A stretch of 64,000 bases of DNA from NCBI RefSeq assembly GCF_000243395.2, contig NZ_CM001484.1, positions 2,413,847-2,477,846 of the forward strand, given 5' to 3'. This document shows positions 45,939 to 54,680 of this stretch, in pieces (position 1 is the first letter of the stretch; the number at the start of each line of letters is the position of its first letter). The notes under the pieces were generated by a model. The model searched no databases, was not told the DNA's origin, and was given only the letters and a program-made list of their open reading frames with translations. The DNA is from Saccharomonospora glauca K62 (lineage in GTDB: Bacteria; Actinomycetota; Actinomycetes; Mycobacteriales; Pseudonocardiaceae). A program made the position numbers and the translations under genes.

Positions 45939-46807
45939 CACCGCTTCCCCCTTTCCGAGGGGTGCCACCACAGGACCTTGCGCTGGGCCGTGACGAGCAG
46001 CCAGTTGAGGACGACCCCCAGCATCCCCGCGGTGAAGACGTAGCCGAACATGCGGTCGTTGTCGTTCACCGTCAGCGCGTAGTACAGCCGCTGTCCGATG
46101 CCGTCGGCTCCACCGAGGAACTCCGACGAAATGGTGATCAGCAGGCTGATCGTTCCGGAGATGCGCAGACCCGTCATGAGGAACGGCAGCGCGGACGGCA
46201 GATAGATGTCACGGACCCGGCTCAGACGAGTGAGCCGGAAGGCCTTGGCGACCGACCTCAACTGTGCCGACAACTGCTGGGTGGCGTACGTCGCTTGCAC
46301 GAGCATCGGCCACACCGCGCTGAACACCACGAGTACCACGACCATCGTGCGGCTGGTGCCGAACTGCAACAGCACCACGGGCAGGATCGCCACGCCGGGC
46401 AGCGTGCGTCCGAAGTCGATGAGGAACCGGGTACTGCGTTCGAGGACGTGGAAGGAGCCGTTGACCAAGCCGATCGGCACGCCCACCGCGACGGCGAGGG
46501 CGAATCCGATCGCGGCGGAGGTGAGCGTGCTTCCCACCGCCGCCCAGTAGTCACCGGTCACCACCATGCCGGCCGCGGTCTCCACCAACCGCCACGGCGT
46601 CGGAAGCCCCACGGCCGAACCCCCGGTGATCGCGAAGAGGTGCCACACGACGCAGACGACCACCAGGGTGACCAGCTTCCCCACCACCGGAGCCGTTCGG
46701 CGTCCCGGTACGCGCCCGGCCCTCCGGTTCCGAGCCGTCGCGGGTTCGACACTTGAGGACGTACCGTCGCCACCCGCAAGCCTTCGAGTCATCACGTTGT
46801 CGTCCAT
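45938..46807 (-). CDS. ABC transporter permease (SsuC/NitT-TauT type), first
   Basis: The 289-residue protein has a basic, disordered N terminus of about 40 residues, then about six helices with the EAA-like loop VAKAFRLTRLSRVRDIYLPS. It begins one base after the binding-protein stop codon and partners the next permease. Confidence 0.88.
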   Translation of the reverse strand: MDDNVMTRRLAGGDGTSSSVEPATARNRRAGRVPGRRTAPVVGKLVTLVVVCVVWHLFAITGGSAVGLPTPWRLVETAAGMVVTGDYWAAVGSTLTSAAIGFALAVAVGVPIGLVNGSFHVLERSTRFLIDFGRTLPGVAILPVVLLQFGTSRTMVVVLVVFSAVWPMLVQATYATQQLSAQLRSVAKAFRLTRLSRVRDIYLPSALPFLMTGLRISGTISLLITISSEFLGGADGIGQRLYYALTVNDNDRMFGYVFTAGMLGVVLNWLLVTAQRKVLWWHPSERGKR

Positions 46808-46808
46808 G

Positions 46809-47791
46809 TCAGCGACTCGCGAGCATCTCGTCGGCGGACGGGGCGTCGTCGGCGTCGATGAGTCCGTACCGCAGAACCCGGTCGCGGGCGTTCTCGACGT
46901 CCTCCCTGCTGATCGGCTCCTCCCCGAACTTCTGGTAGACGGCCTTCTCCAGCAGCTCCGGGTCGGCGTCGATGTAGCTCGTGGCGATGCGGGGAGCCAC
47001 CGAGGGGTCCTCGTTGAGGAGTTCGTTGGCCTTCAGGATCGCGGCGCTGAAGTCCTCGACCAGGTCCGGTCCGGCCTCGGCCGTCTCCTCCAGGGCGACG
47101 TAGGCGTACGCCAGCTCGCCCACCGCTCCGCTGACGAATCCGGACAGCAGCCTCACGTCGGGGTCGGCGCTCAACGCGGTTCCGGTCGGTTCGGCACTCG
47201 TGATCACGTCGACGCTGCCGGACTTCAACGCGGCGATACTGTTGGGAACCTCGATGAAGCGATGCGGGAGGAATCCCCTCCGGCCCGATCGACGGCCAGT
47301 CGGACGTCGATCCACAATTGACTCTTGGACTGTGGGATTCCGAAGACCGCGTTCTCGATGTCCGCGATCGAGGTGATGTCGCTGTCCTTCCTCACCCAGA
47401 AGTTCCCCACACCCAGGCCGCTCTCGTCGACCTCGGTGCCCACGGCTCCCGGCGCTACCATGACGATCGGCATTCCCTGGCTTCGGGCGATCGTCGGAGT
47501 ACTGACGTCCATGAGAGCGAAGTCGATCTCGCCGCCCACCAGTTGCGGCATCGCGTCCGCCGGGGTGGTCGTGGTGACGAATTCGACGGTGAGTCCGACC
47601 TCGTCGAACATCCCTTCGAGTTCGGCGGTGCGCGCGCCGAGGGCGTTCAGACTCGGGAAGACCGCGACTCTCACGACGCCGTCGTCACGGGTGGCCGCGG
47701 ACGACCCGCCTCCACAGGCGCCGAGCGCGAATGACAGCACGGCGGCGACCACGAGGGCCGTCGGCCGAAGCCGGCTTCGCCTGGTTTTCAT
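46809..47791 (-). pseudogene. Substrate-binding lipoprotein (NMT1/SsuA type) with a one-base frameshift
   Basis: The N-terminal part (from ATG 47791) has a lipoprotein signal with lipobox LGAC and an SBP fold (VAVFPSLNALGARTAELEG, GEIDFALMDVSTPTIARSQG). Near 47260 the frame breaks: the first frame reads AGGDSSRIA and stops at 47225, while the next frame picks up RFIEVPNSIAALKSGSVDVI and continues to 46809. Family members usually read I-R-F-V/I-E-V here, so a single missing base (probably one C after CGCATC) explains the shift. Either the receptor is inactive or the base was lost in sequencing; the rest of the gene looks well preserved. It is the first gene of the importer operon. Confidence 0.85.
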
Positions 47792-47883
47792 AGCGCTCCT
47801 TTGCGCGAAGACATGCCAGTGATCACCCCGGTCGTGCCGTCCGAGGTGGTCGCTCTCACGGGCGGCGTCGGAGCCGGGGGTGC

Positions 47884-47912
47884 GGTACGACAGGTAGTTC
47901 GGGTAAGACAGG
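47884..47912 (-). promoter_or_regulatory. Direct-repeat operator-like site upstream of the importer operon
   Basis: GGTACGACAGG (47884-47894) and GGTAAGACAGG (47902-47912) are repeats with one mismatch and an 18-bp period, about 100 bp upstream of the binding-protein ATG. Spacing near two helical turns fits a regulator binding one DNA face. No regulator is identified. Confidence 0.4.
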
Positions 47913-48041
47913 CAAGACGACACTGTCACCGCACGACGTGTTCGGAAACCGCAATTCCGTTCAGTGGGTTTGAGACCGTCGGTCGTCCGGTGGGCGCGGG
48001 CCGCGTCGATGTGCGGCCCCTCCACCGCGTGCGCCGAACCG

Positions 48042-49214
48042 TCACATCCGTACCTTCGGGTCGGGCTTTCCGCCGAAGGTGAGGGTTCCGTACGCCTCGT
48101 AGATGGGTTCGGCGACGTTGGCTCCGTGTCCCAGCGCCACGTGCGCGTCGAGCCAGAAGCGCTGGATCGGATTGTCCACTCGCATCGAGTTCCCTCCGGC
48201 GTGAGCGACCAGCCGGTCGAGCGCGGCGCCCGCCCTGTGGGAGATCCGAACCTGATTACGGCGCACTTCGGCGCGCAGTTCCAAAGGAATCGGCTTCCCC
48301 GACGCGGCCGCCTCGTAGAGCCGGTCCATGTCGTGAAGAAATTGCATTCGGCTGGCCTCGACGTCCGACGCGGCCTCGCCCAGAGCGTGAAGTTGTCGGG
48401 GATCGGTGGCGGCCTTGACTCCCCTGGCGGACACCCGGTTGCGCGTGTAGGCGACCCAGGCGGCCATTCCGGCCTCGACCGCGCCGAGGGTTCCCGCGGT
48501 GATCGCTCCACTGAACATCGAGTGGAAGGGCATCCGGTACAGCGGCACGTCACCACGCCCCGCCTGTCGCGCCGCCTCACCCGTTCCGAGGTCGGCGGGG
48601 TTGATGATCCGGTGGTCGGGGATGAACGCCTCGTTGACGATGACGTCCTTGCTTCCCGTGCCCTTGAGACCGACCACGTTCCAGGAGTCCTCGACGATGG
48701 TGTAGTCCGAACGCGGGATCACGAAATGCCGCAGACCGTCGGGCAGCACGGTGCCGTCGTCGTCGGTGAGCATGCCGCCGAGCACGACCCACTGACAGTG
48801 GTCGGTGCCGCTGGAGAATGGCCATCGGCCGCTGAAGATCCAGCCGCCGTCGGTGCGCCGCGCCCGTCCGATGGGGGCGTAGGGCGACGCGACCCAGGTG
48901 TCGGGGTCTCCGCCCCAGATCTCCTCCTGGAGCTTACGGGTGGCCTGCGCGAGTTCGAAGGCGTGGACGCCGACGACCGCGGAGACCCACCCCGCCGAGG
49001 GAGACCGGGAGCCGATGGCGAGCACCGCCTCGAAGAACTCGCGCGGGTGCCGTTCGTCGCCACCGAAGTCCTTCGGTTGCAGTGCCCGCACGATGCCGAG
49101 TTCGCGCAGGGTCTTCGCCGTCCGGTCGGGCAGGCGGCCGAGGTCGTCGGCCTCCTCCACCTGTTCGGTGAAGAAGTCGGCGAGTTCTTCGACGCGGTCG
49201 ACCAAATCGCTCAT
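48042..49214 (-). CDS. Flavin-dependent aromatic monooxygenase, acyl-CoA dehydrogenase fold (HsaA-like)
   Basis: The 390-residue protein has the acyl-CoA dehydrogenase fold used by group D flavin monooxygenases: ALQPKDFGGDERHPREFFEA, GSRSPSAGWVSAVVGVH, WIFSGRWPFSSGTDHC, LKGTGSKDVIVNEAFIPDHR and a C-terminal QRFWLDAHVALGH. HsaA and relatives hydroxylate phenols to catechols using FMNH2 or FADH2 from a separate reductase, here probably the fusion protein at 43100-44290. Its length matches HsaA. ATG 49214 behind GGAAGGAC. The catechol would feed the extradiol dioxygenase. The phenolic substrate is unknown; steroid, alkylphenol or phenylpropanoid routes are all possible. Confidence 0.85.
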   Translation of the reverse strand: MSDLVDRVEELADFFTEQVEEADDLGRLPDRTAKTLRELGIVRALQPKDFGGDERHPREFFEAVLAIGSRSPSAGWVSAVVGVHAFELAQATRKLQEEIWGGDPDTWVASPYAPIGRARRTDGGWIFSGRWPFSSGTDHCQWVVLGGMLTDDDGTVLPDGLRHFVIPRSDYTIVEDSWNVVGLKGTGSKDVIVNEAFIPDHRIINPADLGTGEAARQAGRGDVPLYRMPFHSMFSGAITAGTLGAVEAGMAAWVAYTRNRVSARGVKAATDPRQLHALGEAASDVEASRMQFLHDMDRLYEAAASGKPIPLELRAEVRRNQVRISHRAGAALDRLVAHAGGNSMRVDNPIQRFWLDAHVALGHGANVAEPIYEAYGTLTFGGKPDPKVRM

Positions 49215-49248
49215 GATTGTCCTTCCTGCTCGGGGAGGCCGAGGGCTT

Positions 49249-50088
49249 TCAGTTGTTGGCGACGAAGTCGCGCACGAGGCGGTTGAACTCCGCGGCGTGT
49301 TCGAGTTGGGCCCAGTGACCGCAGCGGTTGAGCAGCACCAGCCGGGAGTTCTCGATGATCGAGACGAGCCGCAGTCCGGCTTCGTAGTGCACGACCCGGT
49401 CGTCACGGCCGTGCACGATCAGGACCGGAGCGCCGATCGTCGCCAGTTCCTCCACGGACGCCTCCCCACGCCGCGGCCGACCGAGACCGGCGGCGAAATT
49501 CGCCAGGTGGTCGGGGTGACCGATGGCGTTCTCGTAGCGCTGTCGCGCGAGTTCCTCGGTGGCGAAGGCGGGGTCGAAGGTCATGATGTCGACCAGTTTC
49601 CGCATGATCTCCGGGGAGGGATTGCGGTAGCCCTCGTGCAGGATCTTCAGGCCCTCGGACGGCCCGCCACCGGGGCTGAAGATGCGGGGACCGGGTGCTC
49701 CCGCTCCCATCGTGACGACGTGCGAGACGCGGTCGGGGTGCCGGGCGGCGACCTTCAACGACGTGGCCCCGCCCATGGAGTTGCCCACGAACGTCGCCTT
49801 CTCGATGCCCAGGGCGTCGAGCAGATGAACGGCGGCGCTGACGTGGTCGCGTTCCTCGTAGGTGACGGGATCGGACTTGCCCCACCCCGGCATGTCGGGA
49901 GCGATGACCCGGTACTCCTCCGCGAGCACGGGCAGGTTCGGGCTGAAGTTGCTCCAGCCGGTCGCACCGGGCCCGCTGCCGTGCAGGAAGACGATGGGAT
50001 GACCCGAACCCGCCTCGTTGAAGTGGATCTTGCCGCTGGCGGTCTCCACGAAGCGGCTGGTCTCGGTTTCCGACAGCTCGGCTGGCAT
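49249..50088 (-). CDS. Meta-cleavage product hydrolase (alpha/beta fold, MhpC/BphD/HsaD-like)
   Basis: The 279-residue serine hydrolase has oxyanion motif FLHGSGPGATGWSNF, nucleophile GNSMGGAT, Asp in VHGRDDRVVHYE and His in NRCGHWAQLEH. These enzymes split the C-C bond of the ring-opened dienoate, giving a carboxylic acid and 2-hydroxypenta-2,4-dienoate for the hydratase. It is the promoter-proximal gene of a leftward unit whose regulatory block is duplicated upstream of the second importer. The HsaA-like gene follows 35 bp downstream. Confidence 0.92.
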   Translation of the reverse strand: MPAELSETETSRFVETASGKIHFNEAGSGHPIVFLHGSGPGATGWSNFSPNLPVLAEEYRVIAPDMPGWGKSDPVTYEERDHVSAAVHLLDALGIEKATFVGNSMGGATSLKVAARHPDRVSHVVTMGAGAPGPRIFSPGGGPSEGLKILHEGYRNPSPEIMRKLVDIMTFDPAFATEELARQRYENAIGHPDHLANFAAGLGRPRRGEASVEELATIGAPVLIVHGRDDRVVHYEAGLRLVSIIENSRLVLLNRCGHWAQLEHAAEFNRLVRDFVANN

Positions 50089-50126
50089 GGACTTTCCTTT
50101 CGTCGATCACACAGCGGGCTCGACCA

Positions 50127-50193
50127 CTGCGATGGACAAACAGCATCGGCACGTTCGGGGAGGACCGCAGCCCCTTCTCGCATCCTGTGGAAA
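50127..50193 (-). promoter_or_regulatory. Shared promoter/operator block, copy A (hydrolase gene)
   Basis: On the minus strand a 28-nt block (50193-50166) starting TTTCCACAGGATGCGAGAAG is followed by an 18-nt spacer and GATGCTG...TCCATCGCAG (50147-50127). The same two blocks with the same spacing occur at 54657-54593. A similar GTGATCG...GAAAGGA segment leads to the start codon in both. Confidence 0.75.
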
Positions 50194-50280
50194 GACCTCT
50201 GTGGATCTTCAGCCGCCGAGAGCAGCGACTCTCGCCCGAGACGACACTCACGGCGGGATGCGGTCGGCGAGAAGCGCGGC

Positions 50281-51390
50281 TCAGCGTCCGAACGCGGTCT
50301 TCCAGCGCTCGGCGTCGGCCTCGCCGTACTTGACCTCGTCCTCCGGAGGCATGACCCACACGCGGTCGGAGTCCAGGGGCGGAAGCGGGCGTCCGAGCGA
50401 GACCGGCGGGTCGACGTCGGTGCGAACGGAGTAGTCACCGACCTGTGTGACCACCCGCTGGCCACGCTTGGAGAGCGCGTAGTTGAGGAACACCTCCGCC
50501 GCCTCCGAGTTCTTCGCGGTCGCCGCCTTGCCCGCGAAGAAGCTGAACAGCACCAGGCCCTCCTCCGGTACGACGTAGTCGATCGGCGCACCGTCCTCGG
50601 TGACCGCCACGTTGACGGCCGCCGTCCCGGCCGTCGCCACCGCCAACTCGCCACGGGCCAGTGCCTGTTGGCGGCTGCCGCCGGTGTCGTAGACCGTGGG
50701 GTTCCGCTTCGCGAGTTCGGCCCAGAAATTCGGGTCGACCTTCTCGTGGAGGAAGCGGTTCAGCGCGACCGACGATCCGCCCGCGGTGCCGCTGACGAGA
50801 CCGATCCTGCCGGAGTACTTCGGGTCGAGCAGGTCCTTCCACGACGTCGGTGCGTCCTCCTTCGCCACCTGCTGAGTGTTGTAGGCGAAGGTCACCACGA
50901 CGTTGGCGAACTTGACGAAGTCCCCGTCGTTCAGCAACAGATCCTCGCGGCCCTCGACGGGAGTCGGGGTGTATGGCTCCCAGATCCCTTCCTCGGAGAG
51001 GGCGTCGGCGATCTCATAGTCGGAGATGACGATGACGTCGGCCGGAAGTTGCCCGGCGCCGGCCTCGGAACGGATGCGTTCGGACAGCTTGTTCGCGACG
51101 TCGCGAACGTATTCGACCTCGATTCCGGTGTCGGCGGTGAAGGCTTCGTTGAACGCCTGCTGGTTCGCTTCCTGGTAACCGGTGTACAGCGTGAGCGTCT
51201 GTTGTCTCGCGGCCTCGTAGGTCGCCTTGTCGGCGATGACCTCACCGTCGATGACGAGACCGTCGCTGGTGTCGATCCGAGCGTCGTCGGTGACGACGCT
51301 GCTTCCGTTCGCACTGCCGCCGCAGGCCGTGAGCACGGCCGACAGGGACAGCGCGATGCCGGAGGCGAACGCACCGTTGCGGATTCGCAT
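50281..51390 (-). CDS. Extracellular solute-binding lipoprotein (FbpA/AfuA-type)
   Basis: The 369-residue protein has a lipoprotein signal with lipobox LTAC (about residue 23) and a type 2 periplasmic-binding fold: TLTLYTGYQEANQQAFNEAF, PADVIVISDYEIADALSEEG, SWKDLLDPKYSGRIGLVSGT, FLNYALSKRGQRVV. The family carries Fe3+, phosphonates or small organic acids. Sitting beside ring-degradation genes and sharing a promoter block with the hydrolase, it more probably brings in an organic substrate than iron. The permease gene lies 45 bp upstream. Confidence 0.88.
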   Translation of the reverse strand: MRIRNGAFASGIALSLSAVLTACGGSANGSSVVTDDARIDTSDGLVIDGEVIADKATYEAARQQTLTLYTGYQEANQQAFNEAFTADTGIEVEYVRDVANKLSERIRSEAGAGQLPADVIVISDYEIADALSEEGIWEPYTPTPVEGREDLLLNDGDFVKFANVVVTFAYNTQQVAKEDAPTSWKDLLDPKYSGRIGLVSGTAGGSSVALNRFLHEKVDPNFWAELAKRNPTVYDTGGSRQQALARGELAVATAGTAAVNVAVTEDGAPIDYVVPEEGLVLFSFFAGKAATAKNSEAAEVFLNYALSKRGQRVVTQVGDYSVRTDVDPPVSLGRPLPPLDSDRVWVMPPEDEVKYGEADAERWKTAFGR

Positions 51391-51435
51391 GGGTCTGCCT
51401 TTCTTCGCATGACTGGGAGTGGCTCGTTCGTCGGT

Positions 51436-53160
51436 TCAGGTGCCCGTGTCCATGAAGCGTCGTTCCCGGCTTCCGACCACCTGGGCGGCGATGGCGATCG
51501 CCGCGATGACGACGACGAAGACGAGGCTGATGGCCGCCGAGAAGCTGACGCTGCCGTTCTCGAAACTGTGGAAGACGAGGATCGACAACACCCGAGTGTC
51601 CGATGTATACAGAAACAGCACGGCGCTCATCTCCCTCAGACCGAGCATCAGCAAAAGCAGCAGCGTCGAGACGATGCCGGTGCGCATCAGGGGGACCGTG
51701 ATGGTCCGGATCGCCCGGAACCGCCGGGCTCCGAGGACGACCGCACTGTTCTCGAGATCGGCGTCCAGTTGCATCATCGACGCCGACACGCTCCGGTACG
51801 CCTGCGGCATCGTCACCGCGACGGTGGCGATGGCGAGGATCGCGAGTGTTCCGTACACGGGGAACGGAAGGGCCAGCCAGGCCCACAGGATGCCCATGCC
51901 GAGCACGATCTGGGGAATGGCCAGAGGCAGCATGCTGATCTGTTCGAGCAGTTGGCCGAGCCGGGACTTCGTGCGGTAGCGGACGTAGGACGCCGCGAAC
52001 GCGATCGACGTTCCGAGCACCGCGGCGAGGACGGCCACCACGACCGAGTTGACGGTCGACGTCAGGAAGTCGGAGCGTCCGACGGCCTCGATCAGCCGCT
52101 CCGCGGTGAAACCCCCGCCGAACACGTCGGCGATACGGTTGACGTAGACCGATCCCGAGGTCGCGACGAGCAGCAGCACGAGAACCGGCAACACGACGGA
52201 GACCACGAAGTACAGCACGGCGAATCCCGTGGCGAGCCAACGTCCCCAGCGCAGCGGCACCGGACGCGGCCGGTTCCCCTTGCCGGTGAGGGTGGTGAAT
52301 CGCTTCCGGTTGACCACGCGTTGCTGCGCGTAGGTCGCGACGACCAAGGCGGCGGTGAGGGCAATCGCGATTCCCGCGGCAGCGTTGGACCGCACCGGGG
52401 TGGTGGACATCAGCTCGTAGATGTACGTCGGGAGCGTGTCGATGCCGCCCGGATTGCCGAGGATCGCGTTGACCGGGAAGTTCTCCAACGCCAGGGTGAA
52501 CGAGAGGATCGCGGCACCGGCGAGCGCGGGGACCGCCAGCGGCAACGTCACCGTTCGCAGTACGCGCCACAAGCTCGCGCCGTGGAGTGAGGCCGCCTCC
52601 TCCAGGTCGGCGTTCATCATGGAGAACGAGTTGTACGTGAGCATGAACGTGTACGGCGCGTAGTAGATGCCCAGGACGAAGATGAGACCCGCGTAGGAGT
52701 AGACGTCCACGGTGATCGGGATGCCGAGGTCGCGCAGGGCGATGTTGAGGTATCCGGACGTGGGGCTGGCCAGCAGCGCCCATGCCAACGCGCCGACGAT
52801 CGCGGGCAGGAACATGGGCGCCATCCCCGCGACGAAGACGAAACGGCGCCAGGGAGCGTCGCTGCGGGCCGCGACGAACGCCAGACCGGCACCGACGACG
52901 AGCGACACGGCCGCCGCGCCCACCCCGATCACGACCGAGTTCAGCAGGCTCCCCAGCCCGTTCGAGGTCGCCAGGATCGCGAAGTTCTCCGTCGTGAACG
53001 ACCCGATTCCCGTGCTTCCGGGCCGGGGCACCTCGGTCGTCAGCGCGGCGACGAGGATGAACGCCACCGGCAGGGCGACCAGCAGTGCCAACAGGGCGCC
53101 GATGACGCCGGAGGGAAGTTCTCGCCGGACGCGGGTCAGCATCGATCGGGCGGTGCTCAC
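51436..53160 (-). CDS. Fused ABC transporter permease (FbpB-like, two six-helix halves)
   Basis: The 574-residue membrane protein contains two permease halves, each with an EAA loop: DLEEAASLHGASLWRVLRTV in the first and DLENSAVVLGARRFRAIRTI in the second. About twelve helices in total are typical of FbpB/AfuB-type transporters. GTG 53160 (VSTARSML) overlaps the ATPase stop as GTGA; longer upstream in-frame starts are rejected. Confidence 0.9.
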   Translation of the reverse strand: MSTARSMLTRVRRELPSGVIGALLALLVALPVAFILVAALTTEVPRPGSTGIGSFTTENFAILATSNGLGSLLNSVVIGVGAAAVSLVVGAGLAFVAARSDAPWRRFVFVAGMAPMFLPAIVGALAWALLASPTSGYLNIALRDLGIPITVDVYSYAGLIFVLGIYYAPYTFMLTYNSFSMMNADLEEAASLHGASLWRVLRTVTLPLAVPALAGAAILSFTLALENFPVNAILGNPGGIDTLPTYIYELMSTTPVRSNAAAGIAIALTAALVVATYAQQRVVNRKRFTTLTGKGNRPRPVPLRWGRWLATGFAVLYFVVSVVLPVLVLLLVATSGSVYVNRIADVFGGGFTAERLIEAVGRSDFLTSTVNSVVVAVLAAVLGTSIAFAASYVRYRTKSRLGQLLEQISMLPLAIPQIVLGMGILWAWLALPFPVYGTLAILAIATVAVTMPQAYRSVSASMMQLDADLENSAVVLGARRFRAIRTITVPLMRTGIVSTLLLLLMLGLREMSAVLFLYTSDTRVLSILVFHSFENGSVSFSAAISLVFVVVIAAIAIAAQVVGSRERRFMDTGT

Positions 53161-54287
53161 GACGCCACCCGTTCCCGGATCGCGGTGTCGCCCGACACGG
53201 CGGGACTCACGGCCTTCTCGGGCAGGACGCGGACCGCGTCCGGTGCGATCGAGACCCACACCCGTTCCCCGTTCGCGAACCGGGTGCCGCTTCGGGCGGA
53301 GGTGACCACGTCGAGTTCGAGCGTTCCGGCGATGCTCACCGTGTACCGGGTGCTCGTACCCTGGAAACCCGACACGAGAACCGTCGCGGGATAGGCGTTC
53401 GGACCACTGGGCCGTTCCGCCGAAAGTTGGACGTCCTCGCTGCGCACGCAAGCCTTGAGCCCACCCTCGCCGAGGCCCGGTTCGGACGTCGACGCGATCG
53501 CCAGATCAGTGCCCGTGATGTTCCAGCGCCCGGCTTCCGTGCCGACGACGTCGAACACGTTGGCCACCCCGAGGAAGTGCGCGACCGAGGCGCTCACGGG
53601 CGAGTGGTACATCGCGTCGGGTCGGTCCATCTGCACGATCCGGCCGTCCTGCATGAGCGCGATGCGGTCGGCGAGCGAGAACGCCTCCAGTTGGTCGTGG
53701 GTCACGTAGACGGCGGTCAGTCCCAGCCGTAGTTGGATCTCGCGGAGTTCGACGCGGAGCCTGTCGCGCAATCGAGCGTCCAGATTGGACAGAGGTTCGT
53801 CGAGCAGTAGTACCGACGGCCGCATGACCAGACTCCGGGCGAGCGCGACCCGCTGCATCTGGCCGCCGGACAGCAAGCTCGCCCCGCGATTCGCGAGGCT
53901 TTCCAGACCGACGAGTTCCAAGGTCCGGAGCACGCGTTGCCGGATCTCCGCCTTGGGAACCTTCTGCAGTTTGAGAGAGTAGGCGACGTTGTCGAACACC
54001 GTCATGTGCGGCCAGACGGCGTACGACTGGAAGACCATGCCCACGTTGCGCTTGTTCGGCGGGACGTTGATGCCCGCCTCGGCGTCGAACACCACGGTGT
54101 CGCCGATGGTGATGCGGCCCGCCGTGGGTTCCTCCAGTCCCGCGATACACCGCATCGTGCTCGTCTTGCCACAGCCCGACCGACCGAGCAGCGCGACGGA
54201 TTCCCCGTCCCCGATCTCGAGATCCAGGTCGTGGACCGCGGTGACGTCACCGTAGCGGAGCTGAAGGTTCTCGATGGTGATCCTCAT
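53157..54287 (-). CDS. ABC transporter ATP-binding protein (PotA/FbpC type)
   Basis: The 376-residue ATPase has Walker A GRSGCGKTSTMR, Q-loop FQSYAVWPHMTV, signature LLSGGQMQRVALARSL, Walker B VLLLDEPLSNLD and the H-loop YVTHDQLEAFSLADR, followed by a C-terminal TOBE-like domain (about 280-355). It powers the permease encoded next. The leader upstream (54288-54592) is long, and the shared promoter block lies 306 bp before the ATG. Confidence 0.9.
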   Translation of the reverse strand: MRITIENLQLRYGDVTAVHDLDLEIGDGESVALLGRSGCGKTSTMRCIAGLEEPTAGRITIGDTVVFDAEAGINVPPNKRNVGMVFQSYAVWPHMTVFDNVAYSLKLQKVPKAEIRQRVLRTLELVGLESLANRGASLLSGGQMQRVALARSLVMRPSVLLLDEPLSNLDARLRDRLRVELREIQLRLGLTAVYVTHDQLEAFSLADRIALMQDGRIVQMDRPDAMYHSPVSASVAHFLGVANVFDVVGTEAGRWNITGTDLAIASTSEPGLGEGGLKACVRSEDVQLSAERPSGPNAYPATVLVSGFQGTSTRYTVSIAGTLELDVVTSARSGTRFANGERVWVSIAPDAVRVLPEKAVSPAVSGDTAIRERVAS

Positions 54288-54340
54288 TGATCATGCATCT
54301 CTCTACTCGTAGTGGGTCCGGCCCGCGACGAGCACCGGCG

Positions 54341-54559
54341 TCACCACATCGCGATCCCGTCTCGGCCACCGGGGCGGCGTTCCCGGCTCGTCCGGTGAAG
54401 CGGCGAGCGCTCGCCGGGCGAGGGCCACCTCTCACCCGGCGAGCCGGTGCTCCGTCCCCGGCCCGCACCCCGGTCGCCGAGCACCCGGCAGGGCACATCG
54501 CGAGCAGCGAGCTCCGGGGGAACAGCGGTCGGAGCCTGCCCACGACGCGCACCTGCCAT
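54341..54559 (-). CDS. Possible small ORF in the importer leader (doubtful)
   Basis: ATG 54559 follows GAGAAAGG, the same sequence context that precedes the hydrolase ATG in copy A of the shared promoter block. It opens a 72-codon Arg/Gly/Pro-rich frame (MAGARRGQAPTAVPPELAAR...) without family resemblance. It may be a leader peptide, or the conserved ribosome binding site may be left from a duplication. Nothing else is seen in 54288-54560. Confidence 0.25.
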   Translation of the reverse strand: MAGARRGQAPTAVPPELAARDVPCRVLGDRGAGRGRSTGSPGERWPSPGERSPLHRTSRERRPGGRDGIAMW

Positions 54560-54567
54560 CCTTTCTC

Positions 54568-54588
54568 CGATCACGCTCGACGTGATCG
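54568..54588. promoter_or_regulatory. Palindrome next to shared block B
   Basis: CGATCACG (54568-54575) and CGTGATCG (54581-54588) are perfect 8-bp arms around CTCGA. Copy A retains part of it (CGATCAC and CTCGA near 50104-50122). It lies just downstream of the presumed start of transcription, a common operator position. Confidence 0.5.
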
Positions 54589-54592
54589 TTCG

Positions 54593-54657
54593 CTGCGGTG
54601 GACTCAGCATCACCGCGGAGGACGAGTGACGCAGCCCTTTCTCGCACCCTGTGGAAA
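54593..54657 (-). promoter_or_regulatory. Shared promoter/operator block, copy B (importer operon)
   Basis: The minus strand has a 28-nt block (54657-54630) differing from copy A at two positions, an 18-nt spacer, then GATGCTGAGTCCACCGCAG (54611-54593). It lies just downstream of the stop codon of the IclR gene at 54681 and drives the importer operon. Confidence 0.75.
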
Positions 54658-54680
54658 TCCGACCCGCGACCCGCCGGGCG

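Noticed and set aside
48898-52590. Long rightward open frame across several leftward genes
   Set aside because: It runs antisense through the oxygenase, hydrolase, lipoprotein and permease genes, each of which has clear family motifs. The frame is a codon-bias artefact.
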